A DNA stretch of 7,089 nt, from NCBI GenBank assembly GCA_023266795.1, contig JAHFPI010000094.1:1-7089 (forward strand), given 5' to 3'. This DNA comes from Rhodospirillales bacterium (GTDB taxonomy: Bacteria > Pseudomonadota > Alphaproteobacteria > Micavibrionales > UBA2020). Shown piece after piece: positions 1-4,649 of this stretch. Under the pieces are notes generated by a model that saw nothing but the letters and a program-made list of their open reading frames with translations, was not told the origin of the DNA and did not search any database. Numbering within the stretch: position 1 is the stretch's first letter; every line of letters starts with the position of its first letter. A program made the translations under genes and the position numbers.

Positions 1-192
1 GTTCTTCCCCAGCGTCACCGTCGCGGTGCCTTTGACGATAACCCAGTGTTCATCGCGGTGGTGATGCAGCTGTAGGGACAATATCTTTCCCGGCTGCACC
101 ACGATGCGCTTGACAACATGGCGGGCGCCGGTATCCAGCACCTGCCATGTGCCCCACGGGCGCGTATCGCTGTCGCCGGGTTTATACCCCAT
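1..192 (-). CDS. Cupin protein, mannose-6-phosphate isomerase type II-like (3' end beyond window)
   Basis: The first 64 codons of a small cupin are visible; the rest lies beyond the left edge. The sequence opens MGYKPGDSDTRPWGTW, then VKRIVVQPGKILSLQ and LHHHRDEHWVIVKG. This RPWG...PG..LSLQ.H.HR.EHW..V.G pattern is characteristic of the C-terminal cupin of bifunctional mannose-6-phosphate isomerase / GDP-mannose pyrophosphorylases (type II PMI). Because the RPWG motif follows the start codon directly, this is probably the stand-alone cupin form rather than the large two-domain enzyme. H43, H45 and E48 are the likely metal ligands of cupin motif 1. The start is supported by a purine-rich AAAGAGG six bases upstream. 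It follows the helicase gene by 11 bases on the same strand, so co-transcription is likely. Whether it isomerises mannose-6-phosphate or only binds a sugar cannot be told from this fragment. Confidence 0.85.
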   Translation of the reverse strand, partial: MGYKPGDSDTRPWGTWQVLDTGARHVVKRIVVQPGKILSLQLHHHRDEHWVIVKGTATVTLGKN

Positions 193-198
193 GATGAG

Positions 199-205
199 CC
201 TCTTT
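199..205 (-). promoter_or_regulatory. Ribosome binding site of the cupin gene, overlapping the helicase stop
   Basis: On the minus strand AAAGAGG lies six bases before the cupin ATG and shares bases with the helicase TAA stop (206-204). It fixes the cupin start at 192 and suggests that ribosomes terminating on the helicase message help initiate the cupin. Confidence 0.6.
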
Positions 206-1574
206 ACGCGCTGCGCGAACGGGATTCCGTATTGCCCTCGGACCGGAACTTCCTCTTGAAGCGGGAAGTTTTAGGGCGGGCGTAGTTTCTGGACTCGCCG
301 TCTTTTTCTGCACGCTGCGTGCCGTCAAAGCGGCGCGGCTCGAACTTGCCGCCTTCGGCTCTTTCGGATCTTTCGCCGCCGCCGAACTTGCGCTCACCGC
401 CGAATTTCTTGTTGCCGCCGAATTTACCGTTGCCTCTGCCGCGCCGGTTTTGCGGGCGGTCGTTGGTGCGGGGAGCTGGTGTTTTGTCGCCGGGGTTCAT
501 CAGCTTGAAGATGGCGTGCCAGAGCCGGCCGTCGGAGGGGGTGATGAAGGCGACAGCACAGCCTGCTGCGCCGGCGCGCGCGGTGCGGCCGATGCGGTGG
601 ATGTAGTCTTCCGGACATTGCGGCAGGTCATAGTTGATGACGTGCTCGATGTGCGGGATGTCGAGGCCGCGGGCGGCGACGTCGGTCGCCACCAGAATAC
701 GGAATCTCTTCTCGCGGAAGGAGTGGATGACGCGGTCGCGCTTGTTCTGGTTGAGGTTGCCGTGGATGGTGTCTGCCTTGAAATCCGCCTTGCAGAGTTT
801 TTCCGCCATGCGTTTCGCGCCGTGCTTCGTCTTGACGAACACGAGGATCGAGCCTTTGCGGTCATAGAGCTGGTTCAGGAACTCCTGATATTTGTCGCCT
901 TCGCTGACATGCAGCAGCTCCTGCGTGATTTTTTCGAGCGGCGTGGTGGTGGAGCCGACGGCGACGCGTTCGGGGTTGTTCTGGTACCGGTTGGCCAGCT
1001 TGGCGATTTCCGGCGGGATAGTAGCGGAAAACAGTAGAGTCTGGCGTTTTGCCGGCATGTACTTCAGGATGCGGTCGATCTGGACGCCGAAGCCCATGTC
1101 GAGCATACGGTCGGTTTCATCCAGCACTAAAAAGTTAGCATTGGAGAGGTTGAGACTGCGGCGTTCCAGATGGTCGTTGATGCGTCCCGGCGTGCCGACG
1201 ATGATGCGCGGGTTCTGCCTGAGCTGCTGGTATTGTTTCGGCATCGCCTCGCCGCCGATCAGCAGGGCAGTGCGGATGTCGCGGTGTCCGGCGAGCAGCG
1301 GCTGTAATGTCGAGAGCACCTGTGCCGCCAGTTCGCGGGTCGGGGTCATGATGATGCCCATGCTGCGCGGCTCGGCGATCAGCTTGGCGATCAGCGGGAT
1401 GCCGAAAGCGGCGGTTTTGCCGGTGCCGGTCTGGGCGGAACCCAGAACGTCGCGGCCCTGCAGGGCAAACGGGATGGCCAGCGCCTGTATCGGCGTGGGG
1501 GTGGTGAAGCCGACTTTTTTAATAGCGGCGAGAATGGAGGCGGGAAGCCCCAGTGATTCAAATGTTGTCGTCAT
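204..1574 (-). CDS. rhlE: DEAD-box ATP-dependent RNA helicase, RhlE type (DETD variant)
   Basis: A 456-residue cytoplasmic RNA helicase that should unwind short RNA duplexes using ATP, in ribosome assembly or RNA turnover. Motifs occur in order: Q motif (FESLGL...PTPIQ, 5-30), motif I AQTGTGKT (47-54), Ia PTRELA (78-83), TPGR (128-131), motif II DETD (152-155), III SAT (184-186), IV ILVFVKTK (243-250), V ATDVAARGLD (296-305) and VI HRIGRTAR (326-333). The stretch LDETDRMLDMGF followed by RQTLLFSATIPPEI is typical of the RhlE subfamily, except that motif II has Thr in place of Ala. Residues from about 366 form a disordered, basic Gly/Arg-rich tail with three KFGG repeats, an RNA-binding tail common in this family. 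The start has a good AGAAGGA site nine bases upstream. The upstream 271 bp carry two promoter candidates and several dyads. The subfamily assignment is by pattern; a CsdA/DeaD role is less likely because that C-terminal domain is absent. Confidence 0.93.
   Translation of the reverse strand: MTTTFESLGLPASILAAIKKVGFTTPTPIQALAIPFALQGRDVLGSAQTGTGKTAAFGIPLIAKLIAEPRSMGIIMTPTRELAAQVLSTLQPLLAGHRDIRTALLIGGEAMPKQYQQLRQNPRIIVGTPGRINDHLERRSLNLSNANFLVLDETDRMLDMGFGVQIDRILKYMPAKRQTLLFSATIPPEIAKLANRYQNNPERVAVGSTTTPLEKITQELLHVSEGDKYQEFLNQLYDRKGSILVFVKTKHGAKRMAEKLCKADFKADTIHGNLNQNKRDRVIHSFREKRFRILVATDVAARGLDIPHIEHVINYDLPQCPEDYIHRIGRTARAGAAGCAVAFITPSDGRLWHAIFKLMNPGDKTPAPRTNDRPQNRRGRGNGKFGGNKKFGGERKFGGGERSERAEGGKFEPRRFDGTQRAEKDGESRNYARPKTSRFKRKFRSEGNTESRSRSA
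378..431 (-). repeat. Three 18-bp repeats coding for KFGG units
   Basis: Three consecutive 18-bp units (378-395, 396-413, 414-431) each begin with (g/a)ccgccgaa(c/t)tt on the plus strand and then diverge. They encode KFGG at helicase residues 384-387, 390-393 and 396-399. This is an in-frame expansion within the disordered tail, likely to vary in copy number between strains. Confidence 0.75.
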
Positions 1575-1603
1575 GTAGATGTATCCTTCTTAACGCATAT
1601 GTC

Positions 1604-1634
1604 ATTATCCCTGCCTCATGATGAGGAAGGGCAA
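1604..1634 (-). promoter_or_regulatory. Proximal promoter candidate for the helicase gene
   Basis: On the minus strand TTGCCC (1634-1629) is followed after 19 bases by GATAAT (1609-1604). The -10 matches the sigma-70 consensus at five of six bases; the -35 is weak and the spacer is long. Transcription would start near 1597, giving a leader of about 23 bases that contains the ribosome site. The whole spacer is occupied by a dyad (1609-1631), so a bound repressor would block polymerase. No start site has been measured. Confidence 0.35.
1609..1631. repeat. Inverted repeat in the helicase promoter region (possible operator)
   Basis: CCCT-g-CCTCAT-G-ATGAGG-a-AGGG: ten paired positions with one mismatched pair around a single central base. 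It lies between the -35 and -10 candidates of the proximal helicase promoter. As DNA it looks like an operator for a dimeric regulator; as RNA it would form only a tight, small-loop hairpin. Confidence 0.55.
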
Positions 1635-1695
1635 GTTCCAAACTCTTTGACAAATGCTGGGAAAGAAGGGTCACACGCTTGTGCACTGCTTTCAT

Positions 1696-1720
1696 TCATA
1701 TCTATATAACGAAGATATGA
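1696..1720. repeat. 8-bp inverted repeat in the helicase leader
   Basis: TCATATCT and AGATATGA pair perfectly around a nine-base AT-rich loop (1704-1712). It is not followed by a T-run on either strand, so it does not look like a terminator. It could be a leader hairpin or a protein site. Confidence 0.4.
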
Positions 1721-1774
1721 CTGACCGTGCGTTTCTTTATTGTGTTTATGGCGCGGCCAAAATGCTTAAGGCAA

Positions 1775-1789
1775 GAGTTTTTTAAACTC
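1775..1789. repeat. 6-bp inverted repeat GAGTTT-TTT-AAACTC
   Basis: Two perfect 6-base arms flank a three-base loop, next to the palindrome gaggcctc (1790-1797). The stem is AT-rich and lacks a proper T-run downstream on the minus strand, so termination of the MFS transcript here is only a weak possibility. It would sit at the very start of a transcript from the distal helicase promoter. Confidence 0.35.
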
Positions 1790-1797
1790 GAGGCCTC

Positions 1798-1825
1798 AAC
1801 CTAAACTTATTTTACAAAATGTCAA
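1798..1825 (-). promoter_or_regulatory. Distal promoter candidate for the helicase gene
   Basis: A perfect TTGACA -35 (1825-1820, minus strand) is followed after 16 bases by TAGGTT (1803-1798), which keeps the most conserved first, second and last bases of the -10. Transcription would start near 1790 and give a leader of about 215 bases carrying the dyads of this gap. Confidence 0.3.
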
Positions 1826-1845
1826 ATTAATAATCGTATATCTCT

Positions 1846-3024
1846 TTATTTCAAATACTTACCGCGCAGGAAAGTGAGACCAGAGAGGGCGATTCCCGCG
1901 AAAACAGCGCCGGCGAGGAAGGTTTCTTCTGGTCCGTAGACTGTCCAGAGCATTCCAGCCAGTGTGCTGGCGACCAGCAGGGTGATGCCGGTCAGCAGGT
2001 TATACATGCCAAAAGCTGTGCCGCGCAGGTCGGCGGGGGCGGTATCGGCGACGAGAGCGGACAGCAGACCCTGCGTCAGGCCCATGTGTAGCCCCCAGAC
2101 GGCGGCGCCGGCAAAAGCCCAGAACAGGTTTCCGCCGAAAGCCAGCATCAGGTCGGCCGCAATCAGCAGGGAAATGCCGCCGGCCAGAAGGCCATGCCTG
2201 CCAATACGGTCGGATAGCACGCCGACGGGGTAAGAGCTACCGGCGTAAACGATGTTCATGACGATCAGGACGGCGGGGGTGAAGGTGGCGGACAAGCCGA
2301 GATTATCTGCCCGCAGCAGCAGGAAAGCCTCGCTGAAGCGGGCCAGCGTAAAGGCGGCGGCAAAGGCGACGACGATCCAGAACGGTTTGGGGAGTTTGAC
2401 GAGTTCGCTTTTCTGGATCGGGAAGGGCTTCTTTTTTCCGGTAGGTTTGCGTTCCGGCTCCTGTACGCCGAAAATAATGCAGGCGACGGCGATGAATGCC
2501 GGAATGACCGCATACCAGAACACTTCGCGGTAATTATCCATTGAAAAGAACATCAGCGCCATGGCCAGCCCCGGCCCCGCAAAAGCGCCGATGGTATCCA
2601 TGGATTGGCGGAGGCCGAAAGCCGCGCCGTGCTGGTCTTTGGTCACCAGATCCGTAATCAGGGCATCGCGGGGCGCGCCACGGATGCCCTTGCCGATGCG
2701 GTCAATGAAGCGCGCGACGAGCACAGCCTCGATGCTGTGGGCAAGGGGAAAGAGCGGCTTGGTAATGGCGGCCATGCCGTAGCCGAGCAGCACCAGCGGC
2801 TTGCGTTTGCCGATCCAGTCGCTGATGACGCCGGAGAATATTTTGGTAATGGAGGCCGTCGCTTCCGCGATGCCCTCGATCACGCCGACCGAAAGGGCGC
2901 TGACGCCGAGCACCGACACCATAAACACCGGCAGCAGGCTGTGGATCATCTCTGACGAAATGTCCATGAACATGCTGACAAAACCGAGCATGATGACACT
3001 TCTGGGTATGGATTTGAAAGACAT
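1846..3024 (-). CDS. MFS transporter (MJ1317-like group), substrate unknown
   Basis: A 392-residue inner-membrane carrier of the major facilitator superfamily, of normal length and with about 12 hydrophobic segments. The loop 2-3 signature GVISDWIGKRKP is at 65-76 and its second-half counterpart GVLSDRIGRHGLL at 268-280. Between helices 4 and 5 the stretch DRIGKGIRGAPRDALITD (108-125) is distinctive for a group of prokaryotic MFS proteins related to MJ1317, most of unknown substrate. A basic loop (about 189-205, ERKPTGKKKPFP) separates the two halves, and APADLRGTAFG (329-339) lies in the second half. AAGGAA seven bases before the ATG supports the start. It is divergent from the PQ-loop-like gene. 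Efflux of a drug or metabolite is plausible but nothing in the sequence or the neighbours names the substrate. Confidence 0.9.
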   Translation of the reverse strand: MSFKSIPRSVIMLGFVSMFMDISSEMIHSLLPVFMVSVLGVSALSVGVIEGIAEATASITKIFSGVISDWIGKRKPLVLLGYGMAAITKPLFPLAHSIEAVLVARFIDRIGKGIRGAPRDALITDLVTKDQHGAAFGLRQSMDTIGAFAGPGLAMALMFFSMDNYREVFWYAVIPAFIAVACIIFGVQEPERKPTGKKKPFPIQKSELVKLPKPFWIVVAFAAAFTLARFSEAFLLLRADNLGLSATFTPAVLIVMNIVYAGSSYPVGVLSDRIGRHGLLAGGISLLIAADLMLAFGGNLFWAFAGAAVWGLHMGLTQGLLSALVADTAPADLRGTAFGMYNLLTGITLLVASTLAGMLWTVYGPEETFLAGAVFAGIALSGLTFLRGKYLK

Positions 3025-3057
3025 TCCGGTATTCCTTATGTTTGCGAAATGTTAGAC

Positions 3058-3086
3058 TTTTTAGCGCTGGCCGAAAAGGGTATACT
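3058..3086 (+). promoter_or_regulatory. Promoter candidate for the PQ-loop-like/GNAT pair (possibly leaderless)
   Basis: TTTTTA (3058-3063) is followed after 17 bases by TATACT (3081-3086), a strong -10. Transcription would begin about seven bases later, near the A of the ATG at 3093, so the message could lack a leader. The only Shine-Dalgarno-like run, AAGGG at 3076-3080, is 12 bases from the ATG, farther than usual. Confidence 0.4.
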
Positions 3087-3092
3087 TGTCAC

Positions 3093-3668
3093 ATGTCGGA
3101 AAAAGAAATCATCGGCGGGTTGTCGGTTGCGGTCGGGCTGATCAGCTACGCCCTTTACTTGTGGGGAATCTACCGCCGCACGGTCAGGCCGCATGTGTTC
3201 ACCTGGTTTATCTGGGGTACGCTGGCGTCAATCGGTTTTGCCGTGCAGTACGTTGAAAAAGGCGGCCCCGGCGCGTGGAACCTCGGCGTGGCGGCGGCGA
3301 TCAATTTTATGATCGCGGGCGTGGCCGTATTCTATGGCGAGAAGCATATTTCCCGCAGCGACTGGATAGCTTTCATCATCGCCATGGGTGCTATTCCTGT
3401 CTGGTGGATGACGGATAATCCGTTGTGGGCGGTGGTGATTGTCTCAGCAATCGACATCGTGGCCTTTTACCCGACTTTCAGAAAGTCATGGATGAAACCG
3501 GCAGAGGAGGGAGCCTGCTCTTTTTCGATCGGCGCGGTGCAGTTCCTCCTGTCCATTTTCGCGCTGGAAAAACCGGTACTGGCCACTGTTCTTTATCCCG
3601 TGGTTGTTGTTAGTATGAATACGCTGCTGGTGCTGATGCTGTTGTACCGCCGGAGGGTGCTGAAATGA
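3093..3668 (+). CDS. Seven-helix PQ-loop-like membrane protein, function unknown
   Basis: A 191-residue integral membrane protein with about seven hydrophobic segments (near 7-25, 36-54, 61-81, 90-107, 111-126, 143-157, 162-185). Two related stretches, YLWGIYRRTVRPHVFTWFIW (22-41) and FYPTFRKSWMKPAEEGACSF (125-144), each put an aromatic, a basic cluster and a Pro before a helix, in the places where PQ-loop/SWEET-like proteins carry their PQ motif; YPT replaces PQ in the second. This suggests an internally duplicated fold with a spare helix between the halves. Transport is possible but not shown. The frame is open from a TTG at 3042, but that would add 17 hydrophilic residues and has no ribosome site, so I chose the ATG at 3093. 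Its stop overlaps the GNAT start as ATGA, indicating one transcript and coupled translation. Confidence 0.75.
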   Translation: MSEKEIIGGLSVAVGLISYALYLWGIYRRTVRPHVFTWFIWGTLASIGFAVQYVEKGGPGAWNLGVAAAINFMIAGVAVFYGEKHISRSDWIAFIIAMGAIPVWWMTDNPLWAVVIVSAIDIVAFYPTFRKSWMKPAEEGACSFSIGAVQFLLSIFALEKPVLATVLYPVVVVSMNTLLVLMLLYRRRVLK

Positions 3669-4192
3669 TCTCCATACGTCCCGCAACAAATCCCGATCTG
3701 GACGGGCTTTACCGCATCGCCGAGGACATGGCGGCGACCAATGAAAAGAATTATTTTGAACGCTGTCTTTCCGAACAGGCGGAAAAAAAGCGCGTCGTTC
3801 TTGTTGCAGAACAAACCGGCAGGCTGATCGGCTACGTGCAGCTGATCTGGGTGCCGCTGTACGCGACATTCCGGCGGCTGGACATTCCTGAAATTCAGGA
3901 TCTGAATGTCATCCCCGATGCGCGCGGGCAGGGGGTTGGTGCATTATTAGTGGAGGCCTGCGAGGCACTGGTGCGCGAAGCCGGAAAATTCGAAGTCGGG
4001 ATCAGCGTCGGCTTGTGCCAGAGCTATGGCGCGGCGCAGCGGCTCTACGTCAAGAAGGGGTACATCCCGGACGGCGCGGGCATGTGCTGTGACGATGTGC
4101 CGGTGAGGGCGGGAGAACTGCGCTCGACGCTCTGGCACCGCGCAGCATCTCTGGACAGCTTGCTGACGTTGAAGCTGATAAAAAACCTGTAA
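3665..4192 (+). CDS. GNAT-family N-acetyltransferase
   Basis: A 175-residue cytoplasmic protein expected to transfer an acetyl group from acetyl-CoA to an amine. Motif A is clear: IQDLNVIPDARGQGVGALLV (77-96), with the R-x-x-G-x-G pyrophosphate-binding loop at R87-G92. Motif B follows as YGAAQRLYVKKGYIPDG (121-137), the usual helix and GY turn. The N-terminal ISIRPATNPDLDGLYRIAEDM is the normal first strand and helix. The final 25 or so residues, after the acetyltransferase core, match nothing I know. A strong GGAGGG ribosome site (3652-3657) sits inside the upstream gene, seven bases before the ATG, and the genes overlap by four bases. The substrate is unknown; pairing with a small membrane protein does not settle whether it acts on a small molecule or a protein. 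Confidence 0.9.
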   Translation: MISIRPATNPDLDGLYRIAEDMAATNEKNYFERCLSEQAEKKRVVLVAEQTGRLIGYVQLIWVPLYATFRRLDIPEIQDLNVIPDARGQGVGALLVEACEALVREAGKFEVGISVGLCQSYGAAQRLYVKKGYIPDGAGMCCDDVPVRAGELRSTLWHRAASLDSLLTLKLIKNL

Positions 4193-4215
4193 CGGTTTTC
4201 GGTGTAAAATTATTA

Positions 4216-4230
4216 TGTAATATAATTACA
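4216..4230. repeat. Perfect dyad TGTAAT-ATA-ATTACA (possible operator)
   Basis: Two perfect six-base arms around a three-base centre, located just upstream of the TTAA-N7-TTAAC box. The size and symmetry suit a dimeric helix-turn-helix regulator. The regulator is not identifiable from the sequence, and an AT-rich region makes chance symmetry more likely. Confidence 0.4.
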
Positions 4231-4237
4231 CGTAAAA

Positions 4238-4253
4238 TTAACTAATTGTTAAC
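4238..4253 (+). promoter_or_regulatory. Candidate CtrA binding site (TTAA-N7-TTAAC)
   Basis: TTAACTAATTGTTAAC fits exactly the full CtrA box of alphaproteobacteria, two TTAA half-sites separated by seven bases with a trailing C. Its centre would be about 30 bases upstream of a start site directed by the -10 candidates at 4262-4270, which is where CtrA-activated promoters carry the box. The AT-richness of this gap raises the chance of a random match. Confidence 0.45.
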
Positions 4254-4323
4254 TATTTAAGCATTATATAGCTCAGCACTAGGGAAAATAGTTACAATAA
4301 AAAACAATAAAACGGGGGATGAA

Positions 4324-4629
4324 ATGGTGCAGCAAAGAATCGTACTTTTTCCGCAGCGTATGTGTGAAACCTTATCGGGCGATCTGGCTTATACGGTCGG
4401 GCGGCTGGCGTTCCGGCCGGGGCGGCCCATGCTTGTCGAGCATGTGGGCGGGATTTATCTGGAGCATGACCTGTCGGGCCTGATTCTGACGGCGGGGTAC
4501 GGGCCGGAATATAATATCGTGCATGTGCGGGAGGAAGATGTTGTGTCGGTTCCCGTGCGCTCCTGCGCCGGCATCTCCAGAAAAGTTTTTGTCCAGGGGA
4601 GTTCCGGATACCGCCATTCCCTGCGATAA
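4324..4629 (+). CDS. Uncharacterised 101-residue protein upstream of aat
   Basis: I do not recognise this protein. It starts MVQQRIVLFPQRMCETLSGD, has no signal peptide or membrane helix, and mixes short hydrophobic strands (LMLVEHVGG-like at 36-43, LSGLILTAGYG at 50-60, YNIVHVREEDVVSVPV at 63-78), suggesting a small beta-rich cytoplasmic fold. Cysteines are at 14 and 81. Support for it being real: a GGGGGA ribosome site four bases before the ATG, a plausible promoter region just upstream, GC-biased third positions like its neighbours, and a 20-base gap to the aat start on the same strand. Longer open frames on the opposite strand overlap it but have no ribosome site or family resemblance. 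A shared transcript with aat is likely. A GTG one codon downstream could also be the start. Confidence 0.6.
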   Translation: MVQQRIVLFPQRMCETLSGDLAYTVGRLAFRPGRPMLVEHVGGIYLEHDLSGLILTAGYGPEYNIVHVREEDVVSVPVRSCAGISRKVFVQGSSGYRHSLR

Positions 4630-4639
4630 TTGAAAAAAC

Positions 4640-4643
4640 GGAG
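4640..4643 (+). promoter_or_regulatory. Ribosome binding site deciding the GTG start of aat
   Basis: GGAG (part of GGAGAAGG, 4640-4647) is six bases before the GTG at 4650. The GTG gives the expected family N-terminus, (M)TALTPEIVLQAYRAGIFPMA, and there is no in-frame ATG nearby that would keep the LTPE motif. Confidence 0.65.
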
Positions 4644-4649
4644 AAGGCT

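Larger units (their letters stand above)
1575..1845 (-). promoter_or_regulatory. 271-bp gap between the MFS gene and the helicase: helicase leader with dyads
   Basis: No convincing open reading frame lies here. The gap is AT-richer than the flanking genes and contains three perfect or near-perfect inverted repeats (1609-1631, 1696-1720, 1775-1789), an 8-bp palindrome gaggcctc (1790-1797), two minus-strand promoter candidates and the helicase ribosome site (1590-1584). I see no convincing rho-independent terminator for the MFS gene. DEAD-box helicase genes of the cold-shock type often have long structured leaders; transcription from the distal promoter would give a leader of roughly 215 bases, but that link is inference. 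Confidence 0.5.
4193..4323 (+). promoter_or_regulatory. 131-bp AT-rich regulatory gap upstream of the 101-aa gene and aat
   Basis: This gap is strikingly AT-rich compared with the genes around it. It holds a perfect dyad (4216-4230), a TTAA-N7-TTAAC box (4238-4253) and weak sigma-70 elements: TTAACT (4238-4243) then, after 18 bases, CATTAT (4262-4267), or TATATA at 4265-4270. A transcript starting near 4274 would have a leader of about 50 bases ending in the GGGGGA site before the ATG at 4324. Confidence 0.5.

Noticed and set aside
182..397. A 71-residue Ala/Ser/Pro-rich minus-strand frame over the helicase tail
   Set aside because: It is a shifted reading of the low-complexity Gly/Arg tail and overlaps the cupin start; composition explains it fully.
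450..1578. Long plus-strand frames of 195 and 228 residues opposite the helicase
   Set aside because: They are antisense shadows of a canonical DEAD-box gene in GC-rich codons; no ribosome sites or domain features.
3042..3092. N-terminal extension of the PQ-loop-like protein from a TTG at 3042
   Set aside because: The added 17 residues are hydrophilic and unlike a membrane lead-in, no ribosome site precedes the TTG, and the segment contains the promoter candidate.
4182..4199. AAAACC-TGTAAC-GGTTTT hairpin over the GNAT stop as a terminator
   Set aside because: Only two G-C pairs in a six-base stem, a T-run of just four, and the stop codon lies in the loop; too weak to call, though read-through into the 101-aa gene is therefore possible.
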